Shown here: positions 1 through 11,326 of the stretch, piece after piece
How positions within the stretch are numbered: position 1 is the stretch's first letter
Layout: each line of letters begins with the position of its first letter
NCBI GenBank assembly: GCA_024362935.1
Contig: JANCRA010000061.1
Location: forward strand, 3,038,001 to 3,102,000
Source: Setophaga petechia
Lineage: Eukaryota; Chordata; Aves; Passeriformes; Parulidae
Direction: 5' to 3'
Length of the DNA: 64,000 nucleotides
Made by a program: the position numbers and the translations under genes
The notes under the pieces: model-generated
Databases searched by the model: none
Seen by the model: only the letters and a program-made list of their open reading frames with translations
What the model was told of the DNA's origin: nothing

Positions 1-440
1 AAAGAGACTGAAACTGTTGCAATGAAAACGGTTTTATTTCATTCTGAGCACTTTTCCTAAGGAGTTCCACACTTTAATCAGTCTTTGTATGTCAGACCCT
101 TTATTATTTTGTTTGCTTAGGCATGATTTGAACTTAAACCAAAATGTTATTCCTGCTAAAGTAGGACAATTTCCTGAAAAAAACCAAACTATAGATGCAG
201 GTTATGGAGATGCACTTATCTCCTGGAGAAGTTTTTTTCTCTTGGATTACATTCTTAATTAGTGTTTCACCTAAAGCTCAGCACCGTCGTGTATTTTGTG
301 TGATTCAACAGCGTATCTCTTTTGTTAATAGTGGGTAGTTTTAGTCTAGCTTGGTTAGCATTTTAAACCCAAAATGTAGTATATTGATAACTTGACTTAT
401 TAAATTTAGCATATTAAAAGAAAACATTCCTTTTCCACAG

Positions 441-3400
441 GAGAGAATGTTCTCTTGATAAAGAGATTGCTGCCAGTGGCTATGCAAAGGAGATGCAGGA
501 AGATGGTGAACTGCTGTACCTCACAGGTTCTGATGAGGATGACAATACAGAGGTGTTAGAACTTCCAGAGGATGCTGAGAATGAGCTCAGCTTCTTCAGC
601 AGAAATGAACAGAACGGTGAAGACTTCACATGTGAAGTGGGTGATTTCTCTGAAAGCAGAGCCTCTGACAGCACTGCAAGCAGCAGTGAGGAGGAGGCTG
701 ATACAGCTAAAAGCAGGGAAAATACACAAAGACTAAGTATGGCAGAGTTGAGTTCAGCTTTGGAAGAAGATGAAGGGCCAGCTGTGCCTTGGAAGTCCAG
801 TGAAGATGCAGAGAGTTCTGCAATTACTTCTTTTAAGGGCAAAAGACTAAGTGAAAATGCTGCTAAACTGGAAGATCAGGCAGGTCAAGGAGGGTGCCGT
901 GAGGTTAAGGAGAATGAAGAGGAGTGCCCTGAGCTGGTCAACTCATCAGCTTTAAATGAGGAATTCAGTCATTACAGGTATAGATTCACATTTACTGTCT
1001 TGAAGTCTGGCTATTTCCTTGGCCCCGAAGATGTGTATATGTGTCAAGTAGCTCAAGGACTCCTCTTCTGCTGCCCTTGTTTAAACTGAAGACTAAAAAT
1101 TAAATTAATTTTGAAAATATACCAGTAAATACCCTTCCTGTTGGTGGTATGGTTGTCCACCTCACTTGTATTTATCTAATGAGAAAACAGGTTTTGAACT
1201 TCAAAGACCAACCTATTTTCTGTGGTGGATTTTTTCCCCTTTTTCTTCATTTCAGCTAATATTGACAATGAAGGAATTCTTGATGTTAAAATACTGCTTC
1301 TAAATAAATTCCCTGAGGAAGTTTATAATTCATATACTTTGTGTCAAAGGCAAATGTTCTGCTACTCACTCAGCTGAAGTTATCAAGAAGAAGCTGCTTG
1401 GAGTGTTTAATTCAAATATATCGTACTGTGTGTTATTCCAGCTTTTAATTCCTTTCCTGACATACTTAGAAATTCCTGCTTGCCTTGACACTAACCCCTT
1501 GTGTGTGAAATTATATTTCTTGAGTTTACCAGCCCACTATATATGTGGATGCAGAGATCATACTCCTCCTCATTTGTTTTTGCTTTTCAGTTAAATACTG
1601 TCAAAACGTTGTGCAGGATCTGAAGTGTTTTAGTGCCCTGGAGTTTCTCTTCTTGTGCTTGATACTTACATGGCTGTTATGCAACAAATTCTTCTTTCAC
1701 TAAGTGCCTGTCTTGAACAACCAGTGTTAATATTTAAACTGATTGTTTAAACATGTAATGTTTAAAACTTGCATGTTTTGTTGCAAGTTTTCAAGTTGCA
1801 GCCCAGAAGACTCAAACAGGGTGCTCATAAAAGCAAAGGTGTGTTTGTCTTGCTCATGGGATAATACAATGATTTTTGTGTTTCAGTAATGAAGAGTGTA
1901 TTGTTCCCATTGCTGGGCACAGGACGAGGACTAAGAGCATCACATCAGTCAGAAGTGTTGGGAGCTGTTCAACTATTCCTCCGGTAAATATTATTTTGTT
2001 ATGTTGTCATCTTGTTTACCCTCAGACCACCTTAAATTGCACATAACTGTTAGCTCCTCTTTCTGAAATTCTTCTCTGGCGTGAATCACTTTTAAAAGCA
2101 GTTACCATCTACCTCTCCAGTGTGTATCTCCATTCCCACAGAAAAATAGGACTGATACCACTGTAACTGCTTACAGGGAGTGCTTTCCAGCACTCTCCTT
2201 CATATTTTGATTTTTGGTCTCTCACTGAAGCTCCATATCAACACTAACAACTCTCATTTACGCAATAACTAATTTATATTAATATACACTAATGCACTAA
2301 CAGCTTCAGTTCATTGATTTCTGTTGCTAGGCACAATTAATATTATTTATTTTGAATGTAGACACTTGAGTCTAAATTTAATTTTGGCTTTCTCACCTCT
2401 CTTTTTAGAGATTTCTTCACATTCTTTCTGAAAGATTTCTGTGAACTCGCCTTCAACAGAGATCTCTTGGGCAATTTGAATTTGACCTTCTAAATTACAT
2501 AAATCAGGGCGGGCATTTTCAGCAGAATTTAATGTGCTTTTCTTCAACCCCAGAGCAGGCAGTAGGTGATACATCTGATTGGTATTAGGAATTTTGGAAC
2601 ACATGTAGGATGTGATGGTGGAAAGACTGATGAGTCTTTACACCAAGTGCTATAGTTCAGCAATAGAATTTGGTGAACTTACATTAGCTTACACGTCATA
2701 ATGGTATCTGCCTTGCAGAATTTATTCTAGCAGGTTTCCAGCAATATTTGACTCCACCATGATTAAATAGATGAAAATAATTTGATGTCTCTTTTTTGTC
2801 CAAGAAAAAATACACAAGTGTGCACTTGGCATCAGTGTGGCAACTTGAGCTGGGACTATGCCACAATCTGCAAAATCGTGGCTTTGTTTTTGTTGTGGGC
2901 AGATATTGCCATCACAATGGAGAGCAGAGCTCAGAATGAGCCACAGTCCAAGTAACAGATGAGATTTCATAGAATTACTTCAGCTTGTTGGAATGGGAGA
3001 ACCTGGAGGAGGAACTATAAATCACTAATGCCCCTTCTCCGTTAGTCACACTTGTGTTACAGAGTTGTTGTTTTCCATTAGAATCAGTCACATTTTTGTA
3101 ATCTAAACTTCAGAATAACCATGGTGCTAAAGAAACAAGCGCAAACCAAACAATTACTGCTGGGCATGGAATGTTCTGCAATATAATCAGCTTTTACACA
3201 AAAATGTAAGGCCTGTGTTCTGCACTGAGAGGTGTGGGTCCTTTAGCATCTCAGCAGGGAACGCACTTGATTATTAACTTCAAAATTATAAATATATTTA
3301 AAATTCTATTTATTATAATGAAGACTATCAGAGCACTCCGTACAGACCTTGTCCATAGCAGAGAATCTCCTTTTTCAGTCAGTTGAACTATTTTATGATT

Positions 3401-3715
3401 TTCTTACAAGGAAAGAACTCTGTTAATTTCTACAGTCAAGGTGAACGTCATGAATCGTGAATGTCATGCTGGTCCTGAAAAAATTTTGACGTTATGTCAT
3501 ACTGCTAAATGATTTAAAGAAGTTTTGATGAGAAGTTGCATGTTTCTTTGTAGGAGCTGGTGAAACAGAAGATAAAGCGTCAGCTGACCAAGCAGCAGAA
3601 ATCTGCTCTGAAACAACGGCTTCAAAAAGGGGAGGCAAATATTTACACCAAGCAACGTCGGGAAAATATGCACAACATTAAGTCAAGCTTGGATGCAGCC
3701 AATTTCTGGGGATAA
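441..3715 (+). CDS. RIOK2: RIO kinase 2, last three coding exons (3' part of gene)
   Basis: RIOK2 is an atypical protein kinase/ATPase that acts on cytoplasmic pre-40S ribosomes during final 18S rRNA maturation. Three exons are seen. Exon 441-977 follows a TTTTCCACAG acceptor, opens with RECSLDKEIAASGY and then becomes a Glu/Ser-rich acidic linker; a GT donor is at 978. Exon 1887-1983 follows TTTCAG, carries the RTKSITSVRSVGSCSTIPP segment, and has a GTAAAT donor. Exon 3554-3715 follows TTTGTAG and encodes the basic tail ELVKQKIKRQLTKQQKSALK, ending NFWG plus TAA. Splice phases join correctly (2+1, then 0), and no frame break is visible. The kinase domain itself lies upstream of the window. 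The acidic linker differs most from mammals, while the tail is strongly conserved. I am confident in the identity. Whether this is a Z or a W copy cannot be told from this sequence. Confidence 0.93.
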
Positions 3716-3826
3716 TTTATTAAACCTCCTGTGGAACATGAGGAATGTATACAGCTAATTTACCAATAAGTCTTTTATGTAAAGGAGCAATCTCTGCTAT
3801 GCAAACCAGATGTTTTTCTAGGAGTT

Positions 3827-3832
3827 AATAAA
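3827..3832 (+). terminator. Poly(A) signal of RIOK2
   Basis: AATAAA lies about 110 bases after the RIOK2 stop codon, giving a short 3' UTR. Confidence 0.75.
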
Positions 3833-3849
3833 TCTCATTCTCATTCCTC

Positions 3850-4900
3850 TGACTTTGACTGAGAGGTTGTGTTTTGTGTTTCTAGTCAAAACTGTTGACT
3901 CTAATTTACATTATATCAATAGTATTGATTAAGATTATGACAGGAATTTACAGCAGTGTTTTGTCATAACTGAGTTGTGGTGTCTTTGTTGTGCAGAGGC
4001 ACAAAAAGCCTTTTTCTTCAACTGTAGATGCACTATTATTTCCATAAATGTAAAATGGAAATAGTTTTTGCTAAGTTAGTGAAAGGTGACATTACTTTCT
4101 TTTAGCTTTTTTTCTAAAACTTGGGGACTTAGTCAGATGTAACAAAACCTGATTCCATTGGCTGAAATAATCATTTAGTGCACGATGTGCCTTGTCTGCT
4201 GGAGCTTAGAAACATAAATAGTAGAAATAATTAAAATATTTATTGGCACAAGCACATTTTGAAGTGCTGTTCTACAAAACAATACTGAAGCACAAAAAAC
4301 CCTACTGACATCCAACTACTTTATTCTGAAGTTAAAAATAGCCACAGTAGATATAAAAAGTTAATCTTAAAACAATAATGAAATACAACTGACAGAGACC
4401 TCCAAAAACAGTATTCAGCAGTCACTTAAAATTTTTCAGTATTTTGCTTGGCCGTGTGTTCATCCCTCATACGTCACTGTCATTTGCACGGAGTGCTATC
4501 TCAACACAATTCCATTAATATTTCTGTTTTAATCATCAGTACTGGCAGAGCTGACCAACAGGAATTTAGTCTCATTTGTGTATCCATTCTGATTAGTTTT
4601 GGAGTTGTTTGGTTGACGGTTTGTTGTTTGTTTTTTTTTAATATTCAGTGTCTTCACATGACCTGGACAGTGCTCAGTAGGCAAGAAACCCCAAAACATT
4701 AAAAAACCCCTAGAATACAATCCCTACAGACATAGTGCTCATTCTTGACAGCAGGAGCCCTTCACAAACACCAGAACATTTATCTTGCTAGGGACCATAA
4801 GCAGACACTGCTGGTGTTTTACTAGAAGTAACAGGAAGTGATGTAACTGGCAGTTTGGGGTGTTAAATGTGAAGATTCCAAATTCTTACTTTTACTGGCA
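3850..4900. other. Intergenic AT-rich DNA
   Basis: No coding similarity, RNA gene or repeat was recognised between the RIOK2 poly(A) site and the ERV-A provirus. Confidence 0.5.
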
Positions 4901-4906
4901 CTCACT
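4901..4906. repeat. ERV-A target-site duplication, left copy
   Basis: CTCACT abuts the LTR. The partner CTTACT at 13396-13401 differs by one base. Confidence 0.6.
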
Positions 4907-5283
4907 TGTTGGGAACGGCAGAAGAAACCCGGGGCTTAACATAAGCCATCAGTGAATCTCAAACTTTATTGATAGGTACACACATTTATATCGGTGTTAA
5001 TGAAGCTCATACATATTGCAAAGGCGAGCTCATTATTGGTTAGTTACTTATCAGCCAACTACGCCTACTTCTACATTCTTGTAGTTATTCTATTGAAACT
5101 ATTCTACACATTTCTGCCCAAGATTTTCCTCCCTTTCCTAATGTTGCACCAAGGGCACAATGTCCTTGCCTGTTATTGGACACTGACTACTGGCTCCTAT
5201 GCTTGTCTCCTTATAGCTTAACCAGTGGTATCATGTCTACATGACCCCTCTCAGATAGCCAGGTGTCCACAAAGCTCTCCACA
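4907..5283 (-). repeat. ERV-A 3' LTR
   Basis: 377 bp, starting TGTGGAGAGC on the minus strand and ending in CA next to the left duplication. It has AATAAA (plus 4965-4970) near the U5 side and a TATAAGG-like box about 240 bp upstream of it on the minus strand. It is matched throughout by the 5' LTR at 13023-13395 with scattered substitutions and a short indel near 4983. Confidence 0.9.
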
Positions 5284-5300
5284 CTTCCCCCTTTTTTCTG
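5284..5300 (-). other. ERV-A polypurine tract
   Basis: On the minus strand CAGAAAAAAGGGGGAAG runs directly into the LTR TGTGG start. This is the plus-strand DNA primer site of a retrovirus and fixes the 3' LTR boundary. Confidence 0.85.
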
Positions 5301-5319
5301 TTGAACAAACATAGTTTGA

Positions 5320-7019
5320 TTAAATGCGGCAGATATCATCTTTTGCACCATATTCTGTAAGCACATGCAAAAACAAGGCAAAATTAACACTAAAGGCTAC
5401 AATGCCCACTATAATGCTAACCTTAACAATAGAGCGTAACCATGATCCTAAGCCTAAAGATTTGAGCCATCCATCAATACCGAAGCCTGATTCTACTTGT
5501 GAGTTTCCGGTTAGCCTCCGCAACTCAGAGAGCTGGGAGTGAATGGACTGCGAATGGTCAGAAACATGCAACACATGCCCTCAAATTTTTCACAGCCATG
5601 GCCTTGTGCAAGTAAAAGAAAGTCAACTGCAGCTCTATTTTGAAGCGTTGCATGGCAAATAGAATCAACATCAAGCAAAAGGCTAGAAAGTGCCAAAGAG
5701 GAGGCATTGGTTTGTTTCGCAAGCCAACGTCCTAATTTATTTAGGGTGGCATGGGCACCTGTGGCTGCCACCCCTGGAGTCAGAAAGGATGCTGCAATTA
5801 TGGCCCCTGGGGACCAAAATTTTACATCGTCTTGGCAGTCAGCAGTAAATGTGTGGGCCATTCTTTTAATCAGATGATGGTGGCTGCTCATATTTAATAT
5901 CATGGACATATTGGGTGTAAGCAGAGACAGCCATCCAATTGCACATGGCCCCCCATGCAGCATCGATGGGACACCGGGCCAAGCACGGTCCCCATAGATT
6001 AAGAAGTAACCTGCTGGCAACTGAATAGGGTCATTTGATGAGGCTGACACTTTCTTTGTGGTGTAATTGCACCAAGCAGTTGCATTATGATAGACAGCCA
6101 TGCTGGAAGTTCCAACAGTGGAATGGTTCTTGGCTGAAAGCTGGCTTCTGTGGTTAAAATTAAGGCATGCATCTGCCATCACTGAACCTAACAGTTCCAA
6201 TTCTTGGGGTTCCTGCGGCGCTCTGGGAAAATGAGAAATCCACTGATCCCATTTATCTACACTTGTTCCAGCATCATTGGTATTGCAGGTGGGTACACCT
6301 GAGGGACATGGCCAGGGATCTGCTGGTAGCCCAACCAAGCAAGTTGTAAATGGATTACCTGGAGAAGATAATGATAGGCAAATAGCCTCCTGATTAGTTA
6401 AATTTGCCAGGGTGACCCAGACGTTAGTCTTGGGCTGAGGTGGGGCCCACACGCCTTCGGCAGCACAAGAGGGTGAAAGTTAGTAAAGCAACAGCATAAA
6501 TTTGCCACATCATCTTGATCTTCCCAGGTGCTGCCTTGAACCTCCCAGACATTTGGGAGGTAAACATGTTTCTCATAAATTGTTAAGAATGTCTCTTTTT
6601 TCCTTTCCCCTTTTTTCTCCTTGATCTGCCCAGATTTAATCTCTTTAGGCTTCATAAACAATTGTCCCACTCCTGGTTGGGGTCTCAGCCTCCTGGAATT
6701 GGACCTATTACATCTAACTGTGAAAGGGGAATACCCCAACCACACTTAGTCTGTAAGATACATGATTGGGATTGCCCTAAAGCATGTTTGGCCAAGTGCT
6801 GGATTTCCCACCTATACCATCCAAGAATTTTCTGCTCTGGGGATTCGTATAACTGTAACCCTTGGCGGCCAGGTAACCCTGTAAAGTCTTTAAGTGCTCT
6901 TTCCCAAGAGTCAAACTGCCAATAAAATTCACATCTCCTGCATCACAATTCAGGTAACTGGGTCTGATGCACCCACTTTGTTTACTGACAACCCCCACAA
7001 AAAAGCAGCACCCATGCAT
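5320..7019 (-). pseudogene. env: ERV-A env remnant
   Basis: The longest stretch (6452-5511, 313 codons, opening with GTG rather than ATG) carries many N-x-S/T sites typical of a surface subunit, then a fusion-peptide-like Ala/Gly-rich segment, the LQNRAAVDFLLLAQGHGC heptad and a CEKFEGMCC (CX6CC) motif. Right after the double Cys the frame shifts. The remaining ectodomain, a membrane span (about SIIVGIVAFSVNFALFL) and a short tail continue in the frame 5574-5320. The upstream surface region (7019-6398) is scattered across frames with stops. Env mediated receptor binding and membrane fusion in the ancestral virus; this copy is broken and not expressible as one protein. Confidence 0.85.
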
Positions 7020-7708
7020 TACATTTTCTATTTTGACACTTAATACAGGCTAGATCCTTAGGTCCTTTAAGTGCAAAGGTAGTAAGTGCTGAGAGTAGGC
7101 CTAGTATATTATCTACAGATTTGCTCCGATCAATTGCTTGGTCAATGGCATAACTACACTGTCCTTTCAGTTTAAGAAGTATTGGTTGAAGGATGATCAA
7201 CAGCTTCGTCTCTACTCGCCGACGGTCTTCCTCGCTCAGTTGCCTGAGTCCTGGTTCCATCTAGCACAGCTGCTCGGGTCCATTTAGCAGGTACCCACAA
7301 AGATCCTGTAGCGGTAGAAACACAAAGATATCCGTGGCCCCAGTATAATACCTTAGCAGGACCTTGGCATTGTCCTGTCTTAGGATCTCTGTATTTTACC
7401 CATGCATCTTGTTTCACACTGCCTTTCTCCTGTACATAATGGCGAATTACAGCAGGAACTTTGCTTTCCCCAAAAATACACAAATGATTCAAAACAAACA
7501 GGCACCTTAACAATCTCTCTTGTGGCTCTCTAATATCTGTGTATTTACCTAGATATCTTTTCAAGGTACCATTAGCTCTCTCTACGATCACTTGCCCTGT
7601 CGGGGAATTAGGGATGCCTGTCACATGTTCTATTCCCCACGTTTGCATGAATTACTTTATTCTTTTGCTGCAGTAGGCAGGCACATTATCTGTCTTGATG
7701 CACTGTGG

Positions 7709-7713
7709 CACTC
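7709..7713. repeat. Target duplication of inserted solo LTR (left)
   Basis: CACTC, repeated at 8425-8429. The 5-bp repeat brackets the solo LTR inside the integrase gene. Confidence 0.85.
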
Positions 7714-8424
7714 TGTATTAGTCTAGGTTTAGAGTAAATTTGGGGAAGAATCCCCCACAGGGCTCCGGTGGGAAAAAACCGATCCAATCGGGCCCTCCCC
7801 CTCCCCAACTGGTCTGGGAGGAAAGGAAAAAACAATACCTCCTTGGAGAAAGGTGGAAAAAGCCTGTTTATTAAACAATAAAACTAAAACAATTCAAACA
7901 ATGAGACCCCTTGCCACTCTAAAAGAGATGACAAAACTGAGAAAACCCCGTCCCCAGGTTGCAACTCACTCAGTCTCTCCCTCTGGTGCTGGCATTGTCG
8001 CAGGCCAGAGATGTGAGCTGCCGGTGCTCCCCTGGGTGTTCAGTTCAGAGCAGTTTTCACGAGGTCCAAAGAAAAGGAAAAAAAACACAGTCCAGGGAAC
8101 TTCTTTGCCTCAGCTAGCTAGCACTAACTAAAAAGCAAAAGAAGAGCTCTGTCCGCCGGCCATCCCCAGACAACAGTCCAGGAGGAGGAATGTCGGGGAA
8201 GAGAGCAGTGTCTGCCGGATGGGGGACGATGCTCCCGGGTTCCCGAGTTCCGCCCGCGCCGAGCCGCGCGACCCCGGCCGTCCTCCCCCCCCGCCACTTC
8301 CTGCTGCCGCTCCGCCTCTTCCTCCTTCCCTCTGCAGTACCTCTTAAAGGTGCAAAACTTACTATTCAGCATGAACAGAACAAGACGATTGGGGATAAAA
8401 GCATCATACAGCCAACCCAGATCA
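7714..8424 (-). mobile_element. Solo LTR, family LTR-A, inserted in ERV-A integrase
   Basis: 711 bp with TG...CA ends and a perfect 5-bp target duplication. Outside the duplication the integrase reading frame continues on either side, which proves insertion. It carries an AATAAA-type signal on its sense (minus) strand near plus 7870 and a GC-rich segment at 8230-8340. A second member lies at 49072-49726 in the opposite orientation; both share the GGGTTGGCTGTATGATGC start and CCCAAATTTACTCTAAAC end. The 5-bp duplication separates it from the 6-bp host provirus. Confidence 0.9.
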
Positions 8425-8429
8425 CACTC
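8425..8429. repeat. Target duplication of inserted solo LTR (right)
   Basis: CACTC, matching 7709-7713. Confidence 0.85.
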
Positions 8430-8817
8430 CCATCACTGCAAAGCAGCTACTGAGATGCCTCTCCACATGCCCGGCTCTCTCACTGGTCTGTGCCATGGCC
8501 CATATAAAATGACTATAGGTGTCTATAGTAACATGTACATACTTCAGCCTTCCAAACTCAGCAACATGTGTAACATCCATTTGCCAGGTCTCATTCCTAT
8601 TCAGCCCTCTCGGGTTAACTCCCAGACCTAATCCACAGCCCCCATTATGATGACTACATATGGGACAGGCTTTGACTATTGCCCGTGCCTCTTCCATAGA
8701 TATCTGAAATTCTCTATGGAGGCCCTTTGCATTTTGGTGAAACATGGAATGTGCTTCTCTGGCCATGGTCTGTCTGGGAATTGGAGTCACTTGTGTCATT
8801 GATACCAGCTTATCTGC

Positions 8818-10490
8818 TTATGCGTTATCCTCTCCTAGACCAATATCCCACTTGTGACTTCCAATATGGATAACAGAAAAGGGATGCTTTCTCAGCTTAA
8901 TCGCCTTCTGTAGCTGTATAAACAGCTCATGTAACCTTCTGTTTTGAATCTCTTTTACAGAGGCATCCTCTATTCGCTCGCACACTCCTGCAAAATACAA
9001 AGACTCTGTCACTATGTTGAGAGGCCCAGAAAAGTACATCATGGCCCAGGCAACAGCCAATAGCTCCATCGTTTGTAAAGTATCCGACTGGGAAGCCTGG
9101 AGAATCTGATGGTGCCATTGTCCCGTTTCCTGCCAGGTCACTGCAGCAGTTCTGGACTTTCTTCCTGCATCCGTGTAGGCTGTTATGGCATCTGACAGGG
9201 GCTCCTGCGATCTTTTTGGGCATTGGATCCAACCCCACTGCCCTACCCAATTCAGCAGTGAATTGGGAATAACATCAGTGGCAATCACGCTTCTGCTCCC
9301 AGCAGCGCCTCTTGTAATTCCATACTGTTTTCCAGGTACCAGGTCAACGTATCTTTCTTCACTGGTATCTGTATCTCATCGGGCTCTGACCCTTCTTAAG
9401 CAAATCAGCCAAAATTTCAATTTTTTGAAGAAGGGTTTTATGTTGTTGAAGTGGAGGAGATATCCATTCTAAGGCCCACTTCTCCCCTGTTTTTCTGTCT
9501 TGCTGAGTAAGTGCACCCAGTAAAAACTTAGTTCCACACCAAGCTGTCAGCTGTATGGGAAGGTTAAGATCTCGTCTCTGGACACTACCCTGTGTACACA
9601 GTCCAGTATCTGTTGAAGTATCTTAACCTGCTCAGAGATTATATGAACAGGCTGTGCCTTTTAGTAAAGGTCGAAGTTCATCTAATAACTCATTTGGGAT
9701 GCCCACAATAGGGCGTAGCCATTGCAGATCACCAAGTAACTTCTGTGCATCATGCAATGTATGTATTTTAACATTTAATTGCAGTTTCTGGGGGGTAACA
9801 ACCTGATTGGTAAGTGTCCATCCTAGATATTTCCAGGTGCAGATAATTGAATTTTTTCAGGAGCTACAACCAATCCATGCAATTTTAGAGCATCATGTAT
9901 TTCTTGAATTTGTTGATCTGTAAAAGGTTGCGGCTGCGCAAATAAAATATCGTCCATGTTATGAGAAATGGCTGTTCCGGGCCAGGCTTGCCGTAAAGGT
10001 TGTAACGCGTTTCGACATACAGCTGCCACAAGGTGGCGCTGTTGCGCATCCCCTGAGGAAGATTTAACCATTCAACTCTCTTATCTGGTTGTTCCCTATT
10101 TAAGGCCGGCAAGGTAAAAGCAAACCTCCGAGTGTCTCGAGGGTGGAGAGGAATAGTAAAAAAGCAGTCCTTAAGATCCACAATCAGCAGTGGCCAGCCT
10201 CTTGGAAACACAGCTGGGTTAGGTAAACCTGGTTGTAACGCACCCATAGGCTCCATTTGTTCATTTACAGCCTGTAGGTCATGTAGCAAGCGATACTTTC
10301 CCGACTTCTTTTGAACAACAAAAATAGGGGTATTCCATGGGCTTAATGACAACTGTAAATGACCTTGTTTATATTGTTCCTGTACTAGTAAATGTGCTTG
10401 TTCCAGACTTTCCCATTTAAATGGCCATTGCTTAACCCACACATGTGTGTCGGTGGTCCTTGTTAGTGGGATTGGGAAAGTCCACACAAT
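8818..10490 (-). pseudogene. pol: ERV-A reverse transcriptase and RNase H
   Basis: RT starts near 10487 and carries the core motifs: SPWNTPIFVVQKKSGKYRLL, a palm Asp in IVDLKDCFF, and LPQGMRNS. The frame then shifts near 10015, and the catalytic loop appears in the next frame as HNMDDILFA. The usual Tyr before MDD is Asn here, a change expected to impair the enzyme. 9822-9289 (thumb/connection) is broken by stops. RNase H is open at 9288-8818, with AYTDAG (first catalytic Asp) and TMELLAV (Glu). Confidence 0.85.
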
Positions 10491-10495
10491 GACTA

Positions 10496-11326
10496 CTAGC
10501 CCAAAGGGTGTTCATTTGTCAGCACTACTCCCAATTGAGCCAGAATGTCCCGACCAACGAGGCACTGTACAGAAGGGGGCAAAGGTACAACTGAGAAAAT
10601 ACTCCGTAAAATTCTTCCGTCAATAGTTACAGATATCATAGGTGATTTTCTTGCAAGCGTTAGGCCTCCAACCCCGGTAACCGTCACAGTTGTCTGCTGT
10701 AATGGCCAGTTGTGGGGCCAGCAATCTGGGCTAATAATGCTGGAGTCTGCACCAGTATCTAATAAACCTTCCAAGGTTTGCCTCTCACCCTGATATTCTA
10801 TTAATACAGTATCTTTTGGCCGGTCATTTAAATGCATTGTTAATAGAGTAAGTCCTCTGGTGGAGCCAAAACCTTGTTCTCCCTTCGGTTGTGATTGACA
10901 AGGGGGTAATGTTTTAGTCATTTGCTCCAATGGAACTAACTGAGCTACCCTCTGTCCCTTCTCGATTCGTATCAGTGGAAAAGGAGTATGTACCATAACA
11001 CAAATTTCTCCAGTAAAGTCAGCATTGATAATTCCAGTTAAAACAAATAATCCCATCATAGTGGCCGATGATTGTCCCAGTAACAAAGCTCCCATAGGCT
11101 GTCCGTCGATGATGATTGGTCCTTTTATTCCAGTCGGAACCTTTTTCAGCCGAGTGATCATCAACGTTACTGCTACTGAGGCTGCCACATCCAGCCCGAG
11201 ACTGCCGGCTGTGGCTGGCTGGAGGGAGGCTGGCCTGAGGTGTTGACAGCTGCTACTTGTGTCTGGGCGCGGCGGCTGTTCGCAGTGGGCGCGCTGGCTT
11301 TTATGTTTCCTGAGCGACGTCGGCAA
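10496..11326 (-). pseudogene. pro: ERV-A dUTPase-like plus protease frame
   Basis: This 276-codon frame is still open. Residues about 55-155 resemble a trimeric dUTPase, with the motif-2-like GQSSATMMG and the motif-3-like GIINADFTGEI. This is followed by an aspartic protease with the active-site LLDTGADSSII and a C-terminal GRDILAQLG. It overlaps the 3' end of the nucleocapsid frame in another frame, which fits the gag-pro frameshift arrangement of betaretroviruses. No ATG opens it, as expected for a frameshift product. It is marked pseudogene because the provirus as a whole is defective. Confidence 0.82.

Larger units (their letters stand above)
7172..8799 (-). pseudogene. pol: ERV-A integrase, split by a solo LTR
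   Basis: The N-terminal part (8799-8430) has the HHCC zinc site (HSMFH and CPIC) and the first catalytic Asp in WQMDVTH. A 711-bp solo LTR then interrupts the gene. The distal part (7713-7172) resumes with the second Asp in KTDN and the catalytic Glu in VIVERANGTLK, followed by an SH3-like C-terminal domain and a tail. The three acidic residues are still present. Besides the insertion there is an in-frame stop shortly after the second Asp (near 7655), so it is inactive. Confidence 0.88.

Noticed and set aside
480..842. 120-codon antisense frame over RIOK2
   Set aside because: Ser-rich mirror of the acidic Glu/Ser-rich RIOK2 exon; a codon shadow.
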